From positions 1 through 58,893 of the IMG/VR virus record IMGVR_UViG_3300042691_031426: DNA of 58,893 bases, one strand, 5' to 3'. The translations under genes and the position numbers were made by a program. The notes under the pieces were generated by a model, which was given only the letters and a program-made list of their open reading frames with translations, made no database searches and had not been told where the DNA came from. The stretch comes from a virus. This document shows, piece by piece, positions 48,275-55,748 of the stretch. The number at the start of each line of letters is the position of its first letter. Positions within the stretch are counted from its first letter, which is position 1.

Positions 48275-48500
48275 TAGCGAATACCCCAGCATTCTGCGTG
48301 GGCGTGACAAGCGGCAGTCGCAGAGATTGCTGGCTGCGGCACCCAAACTTCTGGCCGCCGTGAAGGAAGCTTATGGTTACGCTCAAGACACTAAGGAGCG
48401 GTTTATAGATCACTGGGATGGAGAAGACCAAGCTTCGTACGAATCGTTGTGCGATGCATGCGAGGCCGGCATCGCCAAAGCAGAAGGGAGGGATGGATGA
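48261..48500 (+). CDS. Small hypothetical protein with an LLAAAPKLLAAVK motif, 79 aa
   Basis: It contains QSQRLLAAAPKLLAAVKEAY, a pattern known from many short phage proteins, then an acidic C-terminal helix (SLCDACEAGIAKAEGRDG) with a CDAC step. It overlaps the next gene by 4 bases. The function is unknown. Confidence 0.65.
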   Translation: MPYPDSEYPSILRGRDKRQSQRLLAAAPKLLAAVKEAYGYAQDTKERFIDHWDGEDQASYESLCDACEAGIAKAEGRDG

Positions 48501-48802
48501 AGTACGAGCAAGGCAAGAAGTACCGCGTCATCAAAGAAGGGGCTCACCTTAGTGGCATGCGCCCCGTGGCGCCGTACGTGCAGCAAGGTTGGGCACTTAC
48601 TTTGCCCGTTGGCATGGTCATAACATGCGAAGGCATGTCCATGACACGCGGCGATGGTGTGCTGGCATTGAAGTGGAGCGATGAGCAGGGGCAGCACCTG
48701 GCCTCCGACTGTTTGTTCAGCCCAGTGAAGGGCGACATCATTTGGGGCGGCAACTTGCCAGCTGATGGTTTCCTGGAAGAAGTTGCAGAAGGGAGGAACT
48801 GA
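48497..48802 (+). CDS. Beta-rich hypothetical protein, 101 aa
   Basis: The start at 48497 gives MKYEQGKKYRVIKEGAHLSG, then GWALTLPVGMVITCEGMSMT and SDCLFSPVKGDIIWGGNLPA, mostly strands, ending in a helix. A small barrel is likely. It shares 4 bases with the preceding gene and 1 with the next. No family is recognised. Confidence 0.65.
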   Translation: MKYEQGKKYRVIKEGAHLSGMRPVAPYVQQGWALTLPVGMVITCEGMSMTRGDGVLALKWSDEQGQHLASDCLFSPVKGDIIWGGNLPADGFLEEVAEGRN

Positions 48803-49125
48803 TGGCAGCGATCCAAGGCAAGTGGTATGCGGCATCCAACGGGCATGACGCCTACCCTGCTGACCCAGAAACTGTGCGGTTTGTCTATGCAACCCAGCCA
48901 GATGGCGAACGCTACATCGTCGCTAAAGTATGGGCGGACGGAGATGACTTTGAGTCCAACGCCAGGCTAGTCGCCGCTGCGCCGCAGTTGCTGGCAGCGT
49001 GCAAACGTATGATGGGCCTGATTCAAGACATCGACCGGGCACTGGGCAGAAACCCTGGCCTGATCTTTGATGCCATGGCGGCTATTCAACAGGCAGAAGG
49101 AGTAAAGCGATGGCCCAGAAAGTAG
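48802..49125 (+). CDS. Small hypothetical protein, 107 aa
   Basis: Its ending SNARLVAAAPQLLAACKRMM resembles the DARLIALAPDLMHAVL part of 46051-46374 and the LLAAAPKLL part of 48261-48500, so these may be related phage proteins. The N-terminal half is beta-rich (GKWYAASNGHDAYPADPETV, GERYIVAKVWADG). It overlaps the next gene by 16 bases. Confidence 0.65.
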   Translation: MAAIQGKWYAASNGHDAYPADPETVRFVYATQPDGERYIVAKVWADGDDFESNARLVAAAPQLLAACKRMMGLIQDIDRALGRNPGLIFDAMAAIQQAEGVKRWPRK

Positions 49126-49391
49126 AACTCCGCTACATCGAAGACCCGGGCCACGGGTGGGCTGAGGTCCCAGCATCACTGGCTAAGGCTCTTGGAATTG
49201 GCACCGACTTCGCGTACCGCGACGACACGCTGTACCTGGAGGAGGATGCCGAGATGCAGATCCTGGAGGCCGCCCTGACAAGCCATGGCTATGACTGGTC
49301 ATACGTTGGCCACTACGTGGACGACTTCGATGCGTGGCTGGATGGAACTGAGTGGCCAAACATTCCCAAGGAAGGGAGGTCCGATGCATGA
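49110..49391 (+). CDS. Small hypothetical protein, 93 aa
   Basis: A strand (VELRYIEDPGHGWAEVPASL) is followed by a helix, then YLEEDAEMQILEAALTSHGY and DWSYVGHYVDDFDAWLDG. The acidic surface is striking, and such acidic small proteins are sometimes DNA mimics, though nothing here proves that. The stop overlaps the next small ORF. Confidence 0.65.
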   Translation: MAQKVELRYIEDPGHGWAEVPASLAKALGIGTDFAYRDDTLYLEEDAEMQILEAALTSHGYDWSYVGHYVDDFDAWLDGTEWPNIPKEGRSDA

Positions 49392-49464
49392 CGCTGAGCT
49401 GGTAGTGCTGATCGTCCGGCTGATTCTGGTGCTGGCAGGCAAGCTGATGCTGGCCATCAACTGA
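49384..49464 (+). CDS. Membrane peptide, 26 aa
   Basis: A 26-codon ORF with one hydrophobic stretch (LVVLIVRLILVLAGKLMLAI) and a short acidic N-terminus. AGGGAGG is 7 bases before the ATG, and the start overlaps the previous stop. It would span the membrane once. It may be a small effector; the evidence is only the ribosome site and composition. Confidence 0.5.
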   Translation: MHDAELVVLIVRLILVLAGKLMLAIN

Positions 49465-49558
49465 GGTTTTGCCCGTGCCTGAGTGACGTTTTGGCGACTT
49501 TGGTCGCTTGGTTTTATTGATCGCCGTAGCCTCGCCGGTACGGCACTGACTTGGTTTG

Positions 49559-49596
49559 CCCAGTCGGCAGCGTGCTGACTGGGTTTTCTTTTTTCT
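49559..49596 (+). terminator. Rho-independent terminator
   Basis: CCCAGTC (49559-49565) and GACTGGG (49577-49583) form a stem that is followed by TTTTCTTTTTTC. It closes the small-gene array before the DUF932 gene and lies about 25 bases before that gene's ATG. A weaker hairpin, GCGAC-TTTG-GTCGC, lies about 60 bases upstream. Confidence 0.85.
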
Positions 49597-49607
49597 AGGA
49601 GGCTCTC

Positions 49608-50336
49608 ATGACTGGCCTGATTGTCCACGCTGGCGGCAAGGTTGTTGACCGCAACGACATCGACGCTGTCCCCGTTCCGGGCAGCACTCACACCTGGACC
49701 CCTGTCGCCCACGGTGACGTCGTCCGCATGGTCGAACGCTCCCTCACCAGCAGCGGCATGGAGATCACCGACTCGTCCTTCGCCCTCGCTGCCGGCGGGG
49801 CCCGGATGTTCGGCGTGATCACGCTGGGTGGCGGCACGGACTATGCGACCGTCGTCGGAGTGCGGAACTCCCATGACAAGTCCTTCCCCGTGTCGTTCTG
49901 CCTGGGCTCGCGGGTGTTCGTCTGTGACAACCTGGCCTTCTCCGCCGAGGTTGTCGTCAAGACCAAGCACTCCCGCCTGGTGCTGGACCGCCTGCCTCGC
50001 CTCGTCAACGAGGGGGTTGCCAAGCTGATTGACCAGCGTGGCAACCAGCACAAGCGGATCGAAGCCTACAAGACCATTGAGGTCAAGGGGCTTCCGCACC
50101 TGCATGACCTGACGCTGCGGGCGTACCGTGCCGGTGCCATCCCGGCCCGTGCGATTGCAGATGTTCTCAACGAGTACGACAGCCCCCGTCACCCTGAGTT
50201 CCAGGAGCCCACCCTGTGGTCCTTCTTCAACTCTGTGACGGAGGTTCTCAAGGAGTACGGCGATCTGCCCCGCCGTACGCAGCGGCTGCACGGCGTGGCC
50301 GATGCGGAGTGCGGCAGTGTTCTTCTCGCGGTCTGA
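49608..50336 (+). CDS. DUF932-family protein, 242 aa
   Basis: It contains RMVERSLTSSGMEITDSSFA, GVRNSHDKSFPVSFCLGSRV and VCDNLAFSAEVVVKTKHSR, the core of DUF932, a family found on phages and plasmids and thought to be linked to DNA metabolism or defence, but without a firm function. The C-terminal part holds a helix (AYRAGAIPARAIADVLNEY) and HPEFQEPTLWSFFNSVTEVL. AGGAGG precedes the ATG. Confidence 0.85.
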   Translation: MTGLIVHAGGKVVDRNDIDAVPVPGSTHTWTPVAHGDVVRMVERSLTSSGMEITDSSFALAAGGARMFGVITLGGGTDYATVVGVRNSHDKSFPVSFCLGSRVFVCDNLAFSAEVVVKTKHSRLVLDRLPRLVNEGVAKLIDQRGNQHKRIEAYKTIEVKGLPHLHDLTLRAYRAGAIPARAIADVLNEYDSPRHPEFQEPTLWSFFNSVTEVLKEYGDLPRRTQRLHGVADAECGSVLLAV

Positions 50337-50368
50337 GTTTTTCCATCCCCCAAAGCAAGGAGGTTCCC

Positions 50369-50698
50369 ATGGCTAGGCGTTATGACAAGACGGCGTTCAT
50401 TGCGGCGTACCACCAGGCGTACGTAGAGGGCAAGACTGCGGAGCAACTGGCGACGGACTTGAACGTCCCCGCTGGCACAGTTCATAGCCGTGCCCACTAC
50501 CTGCGCGACAACGGCCTTCGCATGCCACGCTTGCGCCGCAAGTTGGCGGCGAAGCCGGTACAGGTGCGAGAGCCTACGCTGGGCGATGAGCTGGAGTTCG
50601 ACACGGCGTTCCTGCACAAGCCCGTCAAGGTGCTGGTGCATCAGCCCGTCACGTTCACCATCACTGTCACCACGGAGGGAGTCGATGCTGCCGTCTAG
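50369..50698 (+). CDS. HTH DNA-binding protein, 109 aa
   Basis: AAGGAGG precedes the ATG at 50369. The N-terminal 60 residues carry a helix-turn-helix: HQAYVEGKTAEQLATDLNVP followed by AGTVHSRAHYLRDNG, with a basic tail (RRKLAAKP). The C-terminal third is beta-rich. It probably regulates transcription or binds a phage site. It overlaps the next gene by 14 bases. Confidence 0.7.
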   Translation: MARRYDKTAFIAAYHQAYVEGKTAEQLATDLNVPAGTVHSRAHYLRDNGLRMPRLRRKLAAKPVQVREPTLGDELEFDTAFLHKPVKVLVHQPVTFTITVTTEGVDAAV

Positions 50699-50885
50699 GA
50701 TTGTCCTTGACCTGAGCCCAGGGGAGTTTGCCTATCTGCTCCGGGTAGTGGAGCGTGACATTGTCGATGCCCAGGAAATCCTGTTGCTGGAGGAATGCGA
50801 CTCCACTCAGGACGAGCTTGGACATGCAACGCGGATGCAGCGGCTGTTGAAGAAGGTGGAGCAGACGCAGGTCTACTACCACTGA
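50685..50885 (+). CDS. Small helical hypothetical protein, 66 aa
   Basis: The start at 50685 overlaps the previous gene. The protein is two helices (SPGEFAYLLRVVERDIVDAQ, TRMQRLLKKVEQTQVYYH), with an acidic turn between them. No family is recognised. Confidence 0.6.
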   Translation: MLPSRIVLDLSPGEFAYLLRVVERDIVDAQEILLLEECDSTQDELGHATRMQRLLKKVEQTQVYYH

Positions 50886-50890
50886 TCGGT

Positions 50891-50906
50891 GCGTGGTAAA
50901 ATCGAT
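50891..50906 (+). promoter_or_regulatory. Candidate extended -10 promoter (GCGTGGTAAA motif, second copy)
   Basis: GCGTGGTAAA is followed by ATC, so the element reads TG-G-TAAAAT, close to an extended -10. It follows ACTGATCGGT, similar to the copy at 45078. It would drive the 50922-52444 genes, including the serine recombinase. No good -35 is seen. Confidence 0.45.
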
Positions 50907-50921
50907 TCCTCTGGAGGGCCT

Positions 50922-51260
50922 ATGGATTTCTCATCGATCTCACATGACGACTGCATGCACAAGGTTTCCATGGAAGTTGCCGACGAGTTGCGGGAGTCAC
51001 TCCGCAACTTGTATCTCGGCATGTACCAACGGTGCGAAACCCTGGACGGCGCCATGCCAAACGTGGTGCTGACAGGGCTTTCGCTCCTGTGGTTGGAGTC
51101 CGTACACGCCGTGTTTGGCACGGCCGATTACGAGACTGCCATCACCCTTCTCAAGAGCATTCGCCCCTCTGAGAAGGAGGTTTCCATGGAGATGAAGCGA
51201 GCCGCCGGGGACTTCCTCCGTCGGTCGCGTTGGCTGCCTAAGAAGCGGAGGACCAAATGA
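50922..51260 (+). CDS. Hypothetical protein, 112 aa
   Basis: Preceded by CTGGAGGG, it begins MDFSSISHDDCMHKVSMEVA. Long helices follow (ADELRESLRNLYLGMYQRCE, LLWLESVHAVFGTADYETAI), with a basic end (RRSRWLPKKRRTK) that may bind DNA or RNA. It overlaps the next gene by 4 bases. No family is recognised. Confidence 0.65.
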   Translation: MDFSSISHDDCMHKVSMEVADELRESLRNLYLGMYQRCETLDGAMPNVVLTGLSLLWLESVHAVFGTADYETAITLLKSIRPSEKEVSMEMKRAAGDFLRRSRWLPKKRRTK

Positions 51261-51616
51261 GGTACCAGGAATACATCATCGGCCGTGAACTGGGGCCTCG
51301 TCGCTATGACTTGCGTCAGTTTAGCGTGCCGGTCCACCAGGTTGACGGCAAGTGGGTCCCGGCCGGCGAGCCGTTTGAGGAGACGCACCTGACGGACCAC
51401 CTGGCAATGATGATCTCCGTCGATGAGTTCCAGATCCACACTGACAACACGTGCGGCAAACTTGACGACATGCCGTGCCCGGCCGGGTGGAAGGTTATGA
51501 CCCGCGAGTGGCTGCCAGACGACTACACGCCACCCACCCAGGAGGAAGTTGACAAGCGCACAAAAGACGCCATGGACAAGCTCCGTGAGATGGGGGTATG
51601 GCGTGATCCATCCTGA
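51257..51616 (+). CDS. Hypothetical protein, 119 aa
   Basis: The N-terminal part is strand-rich (RYQEYIIGRELGPRRYDLRQ), then VPVHQVDGKWVPAGEPFEET, a middle with two cysteines (NTCGKLDDMPC) and a C-terminal helix (DAMDKLREMGVWRD). The last 14 bases overlap the following micro-ORF. No family is recognised. Confidence 0.65.
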   Translation: MRYQEYIIGRELGPRRYDLRQFSVPVHQVDGKWVPAGEPFEETHLTDHLAMMISVDEFQIHTDNTCGKLDDMPCPAGWKVMTREWLPDDYTPPTQEEVDKRTKDAMDKLREMGVWRDPS

Positions 51617-51677
51617 GGTTGTGTTCGCCATGATCGTTGGGGTTCTGATCTTCTTTGGCACAACACCGAGGCACTGA
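51603..51677 (+). CDS. Membrane peptide, 24 aa, GTG start
   Basis: A GTG at 51603 within the end of the previous gene opens 24 codons with one hydrophobic segment (VVFAMIVGVLIFFG). Its TGA overlaps the ATG of the recombinase gene as TGATG. The same small-span layout is seen at 49384 and 490. The start is not certain. Confidence 0.45.
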   Translation: MIHPEVVFAMIVGVLIFFGTTPRH

Positions 51678-52444
51678 TGAGCAAGGTCTGGGGTTATGTA
51701 CGGGTCAGCACTGACGACCAGGAGAACTCTGCCCAGAACCAGGTGGAGATGATCAAGGAGCGGGCGGCCAAGGAGGGCCTGCCCCTCGCCCACATCTACG
51801 TGGACGAGGACGTCACCGGGAAGATCCCGCTCCGCAACCGCCCGCAGGGCCGGCTGCTGTGGGACGCTATGGAGCCCGGCGACCTGCTGTTCTTCTTCCG
51901 CGTGGACCGCACGTTCCGGTCAGTGCGTGACGCTACCGACACGGTCCATACCTGGCTGGACAAGGGCATCAGCCCCGTGATCTTGGACCTGGGGATCGAC
52001 CTGCGGACGCCTGCCGGCCGCCTGTTTTTCCACCAGCTCGCCTCTTTCGCTGAGTTTGAGAGGGAGATGATTGGCCAGCGGGTACGTGAGGTCCAGTCTT
52101 ATTTAAGGAAGCACGGGCTGCCACGCGGGAACCGCCCTTACGGCTGGCAGCGTGACCGTCCTGGCAAGGGGGCGAAGTTCGTCCCGCTTGAGTCCGAGCG
52201 TCAACTGGCTGAGCGGATCGTTCGGATGCACGCGGACGGGACGCCTTACTCCCGGATTGCTTGGGCACTGATGCGGGAGAGGGTGACGAAGCCTGGGAAG
52301 AAGTGGACCGACGCCGGGAAGGGCGTGTGGTATTCGACGTCCGAGATCCACGGGCTGGCCACTGCTCATGCTCAGGGATTCCCAATCGTCCCGCGACGTC
52401 ACGTGCGAGTCGGCGGGACGCAAGACTTGCCGAGCGAATGTTGA
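51677..52444 (+). CDS. Serine recombinase (resolvase/invertase family), 255 aa
   Basis: The N-terminal catalytic domain has GYVRVST with the nucleophilic serine near residue 12, FFFRVDRTFRS with a conserved Arg, and LGIDLRTPAGRLFFHQLASF AEFERE-type sequence with the E-helix (VREVQSYLRKHGLPRG). A short C-terminal DNA-binding part follows (PYGWQRDRPGKGAKFVP, RIVRMHADGTPYSRIAWALM). The length is between that of small resolvases and large serine integrases. The last 475 bases run over the antisense sigma-like gene. It might invert or excise DNA, or resolve dimers. Confidence 0.88.
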   Translation: MSKVWGYVRVSTDDQENSAQNQVEMIKERAAKEGLPLAHIYVDEDVTGKIPLRNRPQGRLLWDAMEPGDLLFFFRVDRTFRSVRDATDTVHTWLDKGISPVILDLGIDLRTPAGRLFFHQLASFAEFEREMIGQRVREVQSYLRKHGLPRGNRPYGWQRDRPGKGAKFVPLESERQLAERIVRMHADGTPYSRIAWALMRERVTKPGKKWTDAGKGVWYSTSEIHGLATAHAQGFPIVPRRHVRVGGTQDLPSEC

Positions 52445-52883
52445 GCGAGAACTGCTCGCTCATGTCAACGATCCTGGCCTTGTCGATGAACCGGGCCTCC
52501 GCCATTTCCCGGTCTCTCTCCGGCATACCTGAGATTGCCTCGCCAAGGTAGTCCAGTTCGTCTGTAACGCCCGTTGCGGCCTCAGCCGCCTCCATCCCCA
52601 CCCTCTCGCCGGGAGCCCGCGTAAGCCTCCGTATGGCCTTGAGCATGGCATTCAGGATGGCACGGGCAAAGTACCGCTTGGGGTAGGGTAGGAGGGCCGG
52701 GTTGTAGGTGCGGGCAGCCCGGCACATTGCCAGGTATCCCTCGCCCTCAAGGTCCGGTATGAGCGCACCCCGCTGCCATGCCGGGCGGCTCTGGACGAAG
52801 TAGCGGGCCGCCGTTGCGACCAGGTCATAGTACTCAGTGACGAGCTGCTGCTGCCGCTTGGAGAGCTTGGATCGCTTGCTCAT
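51969..52883 (-). CDS. Sigma-70-like factor, with a doubtful antisense C-terminal extension
   Basis: Residues about 10-70 (QQQLVTEYYDLVATAARYFV, DLEGEGYLAMCRAARTYNPA, KRYFARAILNAMLKAIRRL) fit sigma region 2, and residues about 135-175 (FIDKARIVDMSEQFSLNIRS, ASLASRRLARDVAGRLGIPE) fit region 4. After about residue 180 the frame runs on for roughly 125 residues of arginine-, serine- and proline-rich sequence that is the antisense of the serine recombinase gene. The functional end is probably near 52340. It is likely a phage sigma factor that redirects host RNA polymerase, but this rests on pattern only. Confidence 0.6.
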   Translation of the reverse strand: MSKRSKLSKRQQQLVTEYYDLVATAARYFVQSRPAWQRGALIPDLEGEGYLAMCRAARTYNPALLPYPKRYFARAILNAMLKAIRRLTRAPGERVGMEAAEAATGVTDELDYLGEAISGMPERDREMAEARFIDKARIVDMSEQFSLNIRSASLASRRLARDVAGRLGIPEHEQWPARGSRTSNTTRPSRRRSTSSQASSPSPASVPKQSGSKASRPRASERSAQPVDARTQAGRTSPPCQDGHAASRKGGSRVAARASLNKTGPHVPAGQSSPSQTQRKRRAGGKTGGRQASAGRSPGPRSRG

Positions 52884-53034
52884 GGTGTTCCAGTCTGGCC
52901 TGAGTCTTACTCACAAACTCAGGCATTCCCTCCATGGCGGCAGCAATGAGCGCCACCTTGGCGTGGATCGACATGGCCCACGGGACCACGGCGATCAGGA
53001 CAGTCAATGCGATAACCATCTCGTCAGTACTCAT
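52834..53034 (-). CDS. Membrane protein with coiled-coil tail, 66 aa, holin-like
   Basis: One hydrophobic span near the N-terminus (MVIALTVLIAVVPWAMSI) is followed by an amphipathic, coiled-coil-like tail (SKTQARLEHHEQAIQALQ). Start taken at ATG 53034. The topology resembles small holins or spanin partners. It overlaps the sigma-like gene by 50 bases and lies among the protease genes, which supports a lysis role. Confidence 0.6.
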   Translation of the reverse strand: MSTDEMVIALTVLIAVVPWAMSIHAKVALIAAAMEGMPEFVSKTQARLEHHEQAIQALQAAAAARH

Positions 53035-53215
53035 CACTCACACCCTCCGCTATCAACTCCAACAATCCACCCGCCGCCTCGTCTGGCAGCTTGTCGTTCT
53101 TGCAGTCTGACATGATCCTGCGGACGGCGTCCGGCCACTCAGCAGGAAGAAACTGGTAGACCCACGCCTCGTCCTCAGAGTATGCCGTCAGCCTTATCAG
53201 CGTTTTGGTTTGCAC
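53024..53215 (-). CDS. Small hypothetical protein, 63 aa, GTG start
   Basis: A GTG at 53215 gives MQTKTLIRLTAYSEDEAWVY, then PAEWPDAVRRIMSDCKNDKL and LLELIAEGVSDEY. It overlaps the next zinc-knuckle gene by 19 bases. It is acidic and compact. No family is recognised. Confidence 0.55.
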   Translation of the reverse strand: MQTKTLIRLTAYSEDEAWVYQFLPAEWPDAVRRIMSDCKNDKLPDEAAGGLLELIAEGVSDEY

Positions 53216-53427
53216 TGCCCGTCTGGGCAGGCCTCCACTCGCTCCGTACATGGGCAGTTCGTCCAGTTTTGGTTGTCGCCGGTCCTTACCTTCCCAGTGC
53301 CCTTACATTGAGGGCAGTTCGGCAGCGGGGGCTTGGGGGTTGGCTTGGCTTCTTCCATCTGGGCGATGATCGCAGCCTGCGTGGCGATGATGGCGATGTA
53401 ATCAGGCGTGTTGTCGTCCCAAAACAT
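53197..53427 (-). CDS. DnaJ-type zinc-knuckle protein, 76 aa
   Basis: After a short helical N-terminus (PDYIAIIATQAAIIAQMEEA) there is CPQCKGTGKV and a second pair, NCPCTERVEACPDGQC, as in DnaJ-like zinc regions. The start at 53427 overlaps the stop of the papain-like gene (ATGA). It resembles the 46709-46888 product and may have a similar small zinc-scaffold role. Confidence 0.65.
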   Translation of the reverse strand: MFWDDNTPDYIAIIATQAAIIAQMEEAKPTPKPPLPNCPQCKGTGKVRTGDNQNWTNCPCTERVEACPDGQCKPKR

Positions 53428-54377
53428 CAGATCCTCCCTATGGTGCCCAGGTCTGGGAGCGTGTTGGGAGGGAACCCCTGAACGTCTGAGTACGCCCACA
53501 TGTCCTCGCCCTCCACGCACGCGGCGTACCCGGCGTCGTCGGTGACGATCATGCCTGGGATCTGCGGCGGGTAGTCTGCCGGCCAGTTGGGCACTGGCGT
53601 GTTCCACGCCGCCCAGCTGTTGGCTATGAACCACACGCGGAACGGCCAGAAGGTGTGGGTGTCGTCATAACCAACCGTAGCCATATCATGGGCCCAGCCC
53701 GGCGAGCTACGCGGGTGAATGTTCTTGCTGCCCGGCTTGTTCGACCACGCCGCCATCTGGCCAGAGTGGATGCCGTACCCATTGAACAGGGCGTCCATCG
53801 CATCGTCCATGGTCTTGACCAGGGCGATAGACCCAACCTTGTTGCGATTGCACAGCGACTGTACCGCTGGCGGTACACCGCCGTTCCTGCCCCACCTGGT
53901 TCCGATCTGGCCGTCGTAATTTGTCAGGTCAACGACGCCAGGGAAGTGATCCCGCGCGAGGAAGCCGACGTCACGCTCAAAGCGGCTGGCCCTGGCCGGC
54001 GACATGCCCTCACCGCCGTGGCCCCTCGCTCCGTAGGTTGGCTCAGTCGCGGTCCTCTTGAACCAGGAGAACGGCTCGCCCTTCACCAGCAGCGACACGG
54101 CCCTGGTGCAGTCCCGTGCGTTCCGGCTTCCATGGGAAACACAATCTCCAACGGTTTGTCTTTCCGTGAAGGCACGCGGGTCCAGCTTTAGCACGTACCC
54201 CCAGAGCATGGCACGCTTGCCCTTGCCTGACCCAGGCGAAGAGAAGAACCGCACCGGGTTCGTCGCCAGGAACTCTTCCTTGTCTCGCGGCGAGGCGATG
54301 TACCCTGCGAATCCGCCGGCCTCGTACGCCCTGACAAGCTCTGCCGAGCTGTTGAACAGGTCCTCATCTTGCGGCAT
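53427..54377 (-). CDS. Papain-like cysteine peptidase, 316 aa
   Basis: The start at 54377 follows GGGAGG. The catalytic region has the papain pattern: an oxyanion Gln and the catalytic Cys in RQTVGDCVSHG (Q74, C79), the His in WAHDMATVGYDD (H230), and the Asn in IANSWAAW (N253). Between them are ARDCTRAVSLLV, TYGARGHGGEGMSPARASRF and a Trp-rich region. No signal peptide is obvious. Similar peptidases are annotated as phage structural proteins. With the subtilisin-like gene nearby it may cut wall or host proteins. Confidence 0.75.
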   Translation of the reverse strand: MPQDEDLFNSSAELVRAYEAGGFAGYIASPRDKEEFLATNPVRFFSSPGSGKGKRAMLWGYVLKLDPRAFTERQTVGDCVSHGSRNARDCTRAVSLLVKGEPFSWFKRTATEPTYGARGHGGEGMSPARASRFERDVGFLARDHFPGVVDLTNYDGQIGTRWGRNGGVPPAVQSLCNRNKVGSIALVKTMDDAMDALFNGYGIHSGQMAAWSNKPGSKNIHPRSSPGWAHDMATVGYDDTHTFWPFRVWFIANSWAAWNTPVPNWPADYPPQIPGMIVTDDAGYAACVEGEDMWAYSDVQGFPPNTLPDLGTIGRI

Positions 54378-54864
54378 CGGCAACCTCCCCAAGGGCCGCA
54401 GCGAGTGCCGCCTTCTTGTCCGCCGTCATGGCCACATCGTCCTTGCCGATGGCCTTGATGAGCACCTCTTCGATGGCTGCGTCCAGGCCGGGGTACTTGC
54501 CTGGAAGGTCCGTTCCCTTGAAGGCCAGGTCCAGTGCGTTGGCATTTGCCTGACGCCACCGACCTACCGTTGTGATCACCCCGGTATCCCTGTGAATCAC
54601 ATCGCCCATTGCGGCGTAGTACGCACGGACCCTGGCCCTGTCCTGCTTGCTGGCAGACTGCAGGATGGTGGCAATCTTGCCTCGCTCTACCGGGGCAATG
54701 ACGGTCTTCTGCGGAATGAACGCGACCACCAGGGCGACGGCGGCAACGACTGCCAGCACGTGCTTGAAAAACACGGCGGGGGTCAGCTCTTTGATCATCG
54801 GCCACGCGTACACAAGGGCCACAAGCGCCGCCACGCCCAACGCCGCCATCTGATAGGGGGTCAT
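54364..54864 (-). CDS. Membrane-anchored hypothetical protein, holin/spanin candidate, 166 aa
   Basis: Two hydrophobic spans lie near the N-terminus (MAALGVAALVALVYAW, then VFFKHVLAVVAAVALVVAFI), followed by a long soluble part with helices (GKIATILQSASKQDRARVRA, LDAAIEEVLIKAIGKDD). Two spans and a soluble tail fit a holin or an anchored accessory. It lies between the papain-like gene and the subtilisin-like gene, with 14- and 4-base overlaps. Confidence 0.6.
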   Translation of the reverse strand: MTPYQMAALGVAALVALVYAWPMIKELTPAVFFKHVLAVVAAVALVVAFIPQKTVIAPVERGKIATILQSASKQDRARVRAYYAAMGDVIHRDTGVITTVGRWRQANANALDLAFKGTDLPGKYPGLDAAIEEVLIKAIGKDDVAMTADKKAALAAALGEVADAAR

Positions 54865-55748
54865 ACAAGCACCTTGCTGCTTTCCTCTAGGATGCTGGAT
54901 GGACTGATAAGCCCCCAGCCGTACAGGTGGTCATGGCCAGGGTCGCCGGCATCCACGCTGGTGTTCTTCAGGACCGCCCTGGCCTTCGACCCGTCGCGTG
55001 GAGTCGGCATCTGCGGCCACGCCAACGCCAGGACGCCGGCCACAAACGGCGCAGCCATGCTGGTGCCAGACAGCGTCGCATATCCACCACCAAGCCAGCA
55101 GGATGTGATCTCCTCGCCCGGCGCAGCGACGTCAATCTCACGGCCTCGGCAAGAGAACTCGCATACCCCTCCGTGGCGGCCGACAGCGCCAACGGCAATG
55201 GTCTGGTCAAATGCAGCAGGGTAGCTGACCTTGCCGCCGTCATTGCCAGCGGCGCACACCATGATCACCCCAGCATCGTTTGCCGCCTGAACGGCTTCCG
55301 CGATGTAGGGTGTTCGGATGGGGGCCCCAAGGCTCATCACCAGGATGTTGCATCCCGCCTCAACGGCGTAGGCAATCGCCTTGCCAACGGCCTCCAGCGA
55401 CCCTGAGCCGTTGTTGTTCAGCACCTTGCAGCTGATGATCTCCACCCGCGGGGCGACTCCAGTCATCGGACCGCGGGCGGCAATGATGCCGGCTACGTGT
55501 GTTCCGTGGCCGTTGGTGTCCGACGCCGAGCAGTCCCGGGTGAAGTTGCGGTGCTCCTTCACCACGCCCTGGAGGGCAGGATGACTGTCGTCTACCCCAG
55601 TATCAAGCACGCCCACCCGCACGCCGGCCCCCTGGTGACGACTCCAGAGGGCCGGCAACCCGTACGCGGATATTGACCAGTCCAGGCCAGAGGAGGGCAA
55701 GGCCTGTGCGACTGCTTCCACGCGGTACGGGGGCAGGTGAACAATCAT
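54861..55748 (-). CDS. Subtilisin-like serine protease (S8), 295 aa
   Basis: All three catalytic residues of the S8 family are present: D49 in GVLDTGVDDSHP, H81 in NGHGTHVAG, and S230 in SGTSMAAPFVAG, with the oxyanion Asn at about 169 (AGNDGG). The fold order is normal. There is no long pro-domain; about 40 residues precede the catalytic core and no signal peptide is obvious. The start at 55748 overlaps the stop of the upstream holin-like gene (TGATG). A phage-encoded S8 protease is unusual and, next to membrane proteins, may take part in lysis or in virion or host protein processing. Confidence 0.88.
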   Translation of the reverse strand: MIVHLPPYRVEAVAQALPSSGLDWSISAYGLPALWSRHQGAGVRVGVLDTGVDDSHPALQGVVKEHRNFTRDCSASDTNGHGTHVAGIIAARGPMTGVAPRVEIISCKVLNNNGSGSLEAVGKAIAYAVEAGCNILVMSLGAPIRTPYIAEAVQAANDAGVIMVCAAGNDGGKVSYPAAFDQTIAVGAVGRHGGVCEFSCRGREIDVAAPGEEITSCWLGGGYATLSGTSMAAPFVAGVLALAWPQMPTPRDGSKARAVLKNTSVDAGDPGHDHLYGWGLISPSSILEESSKVLV

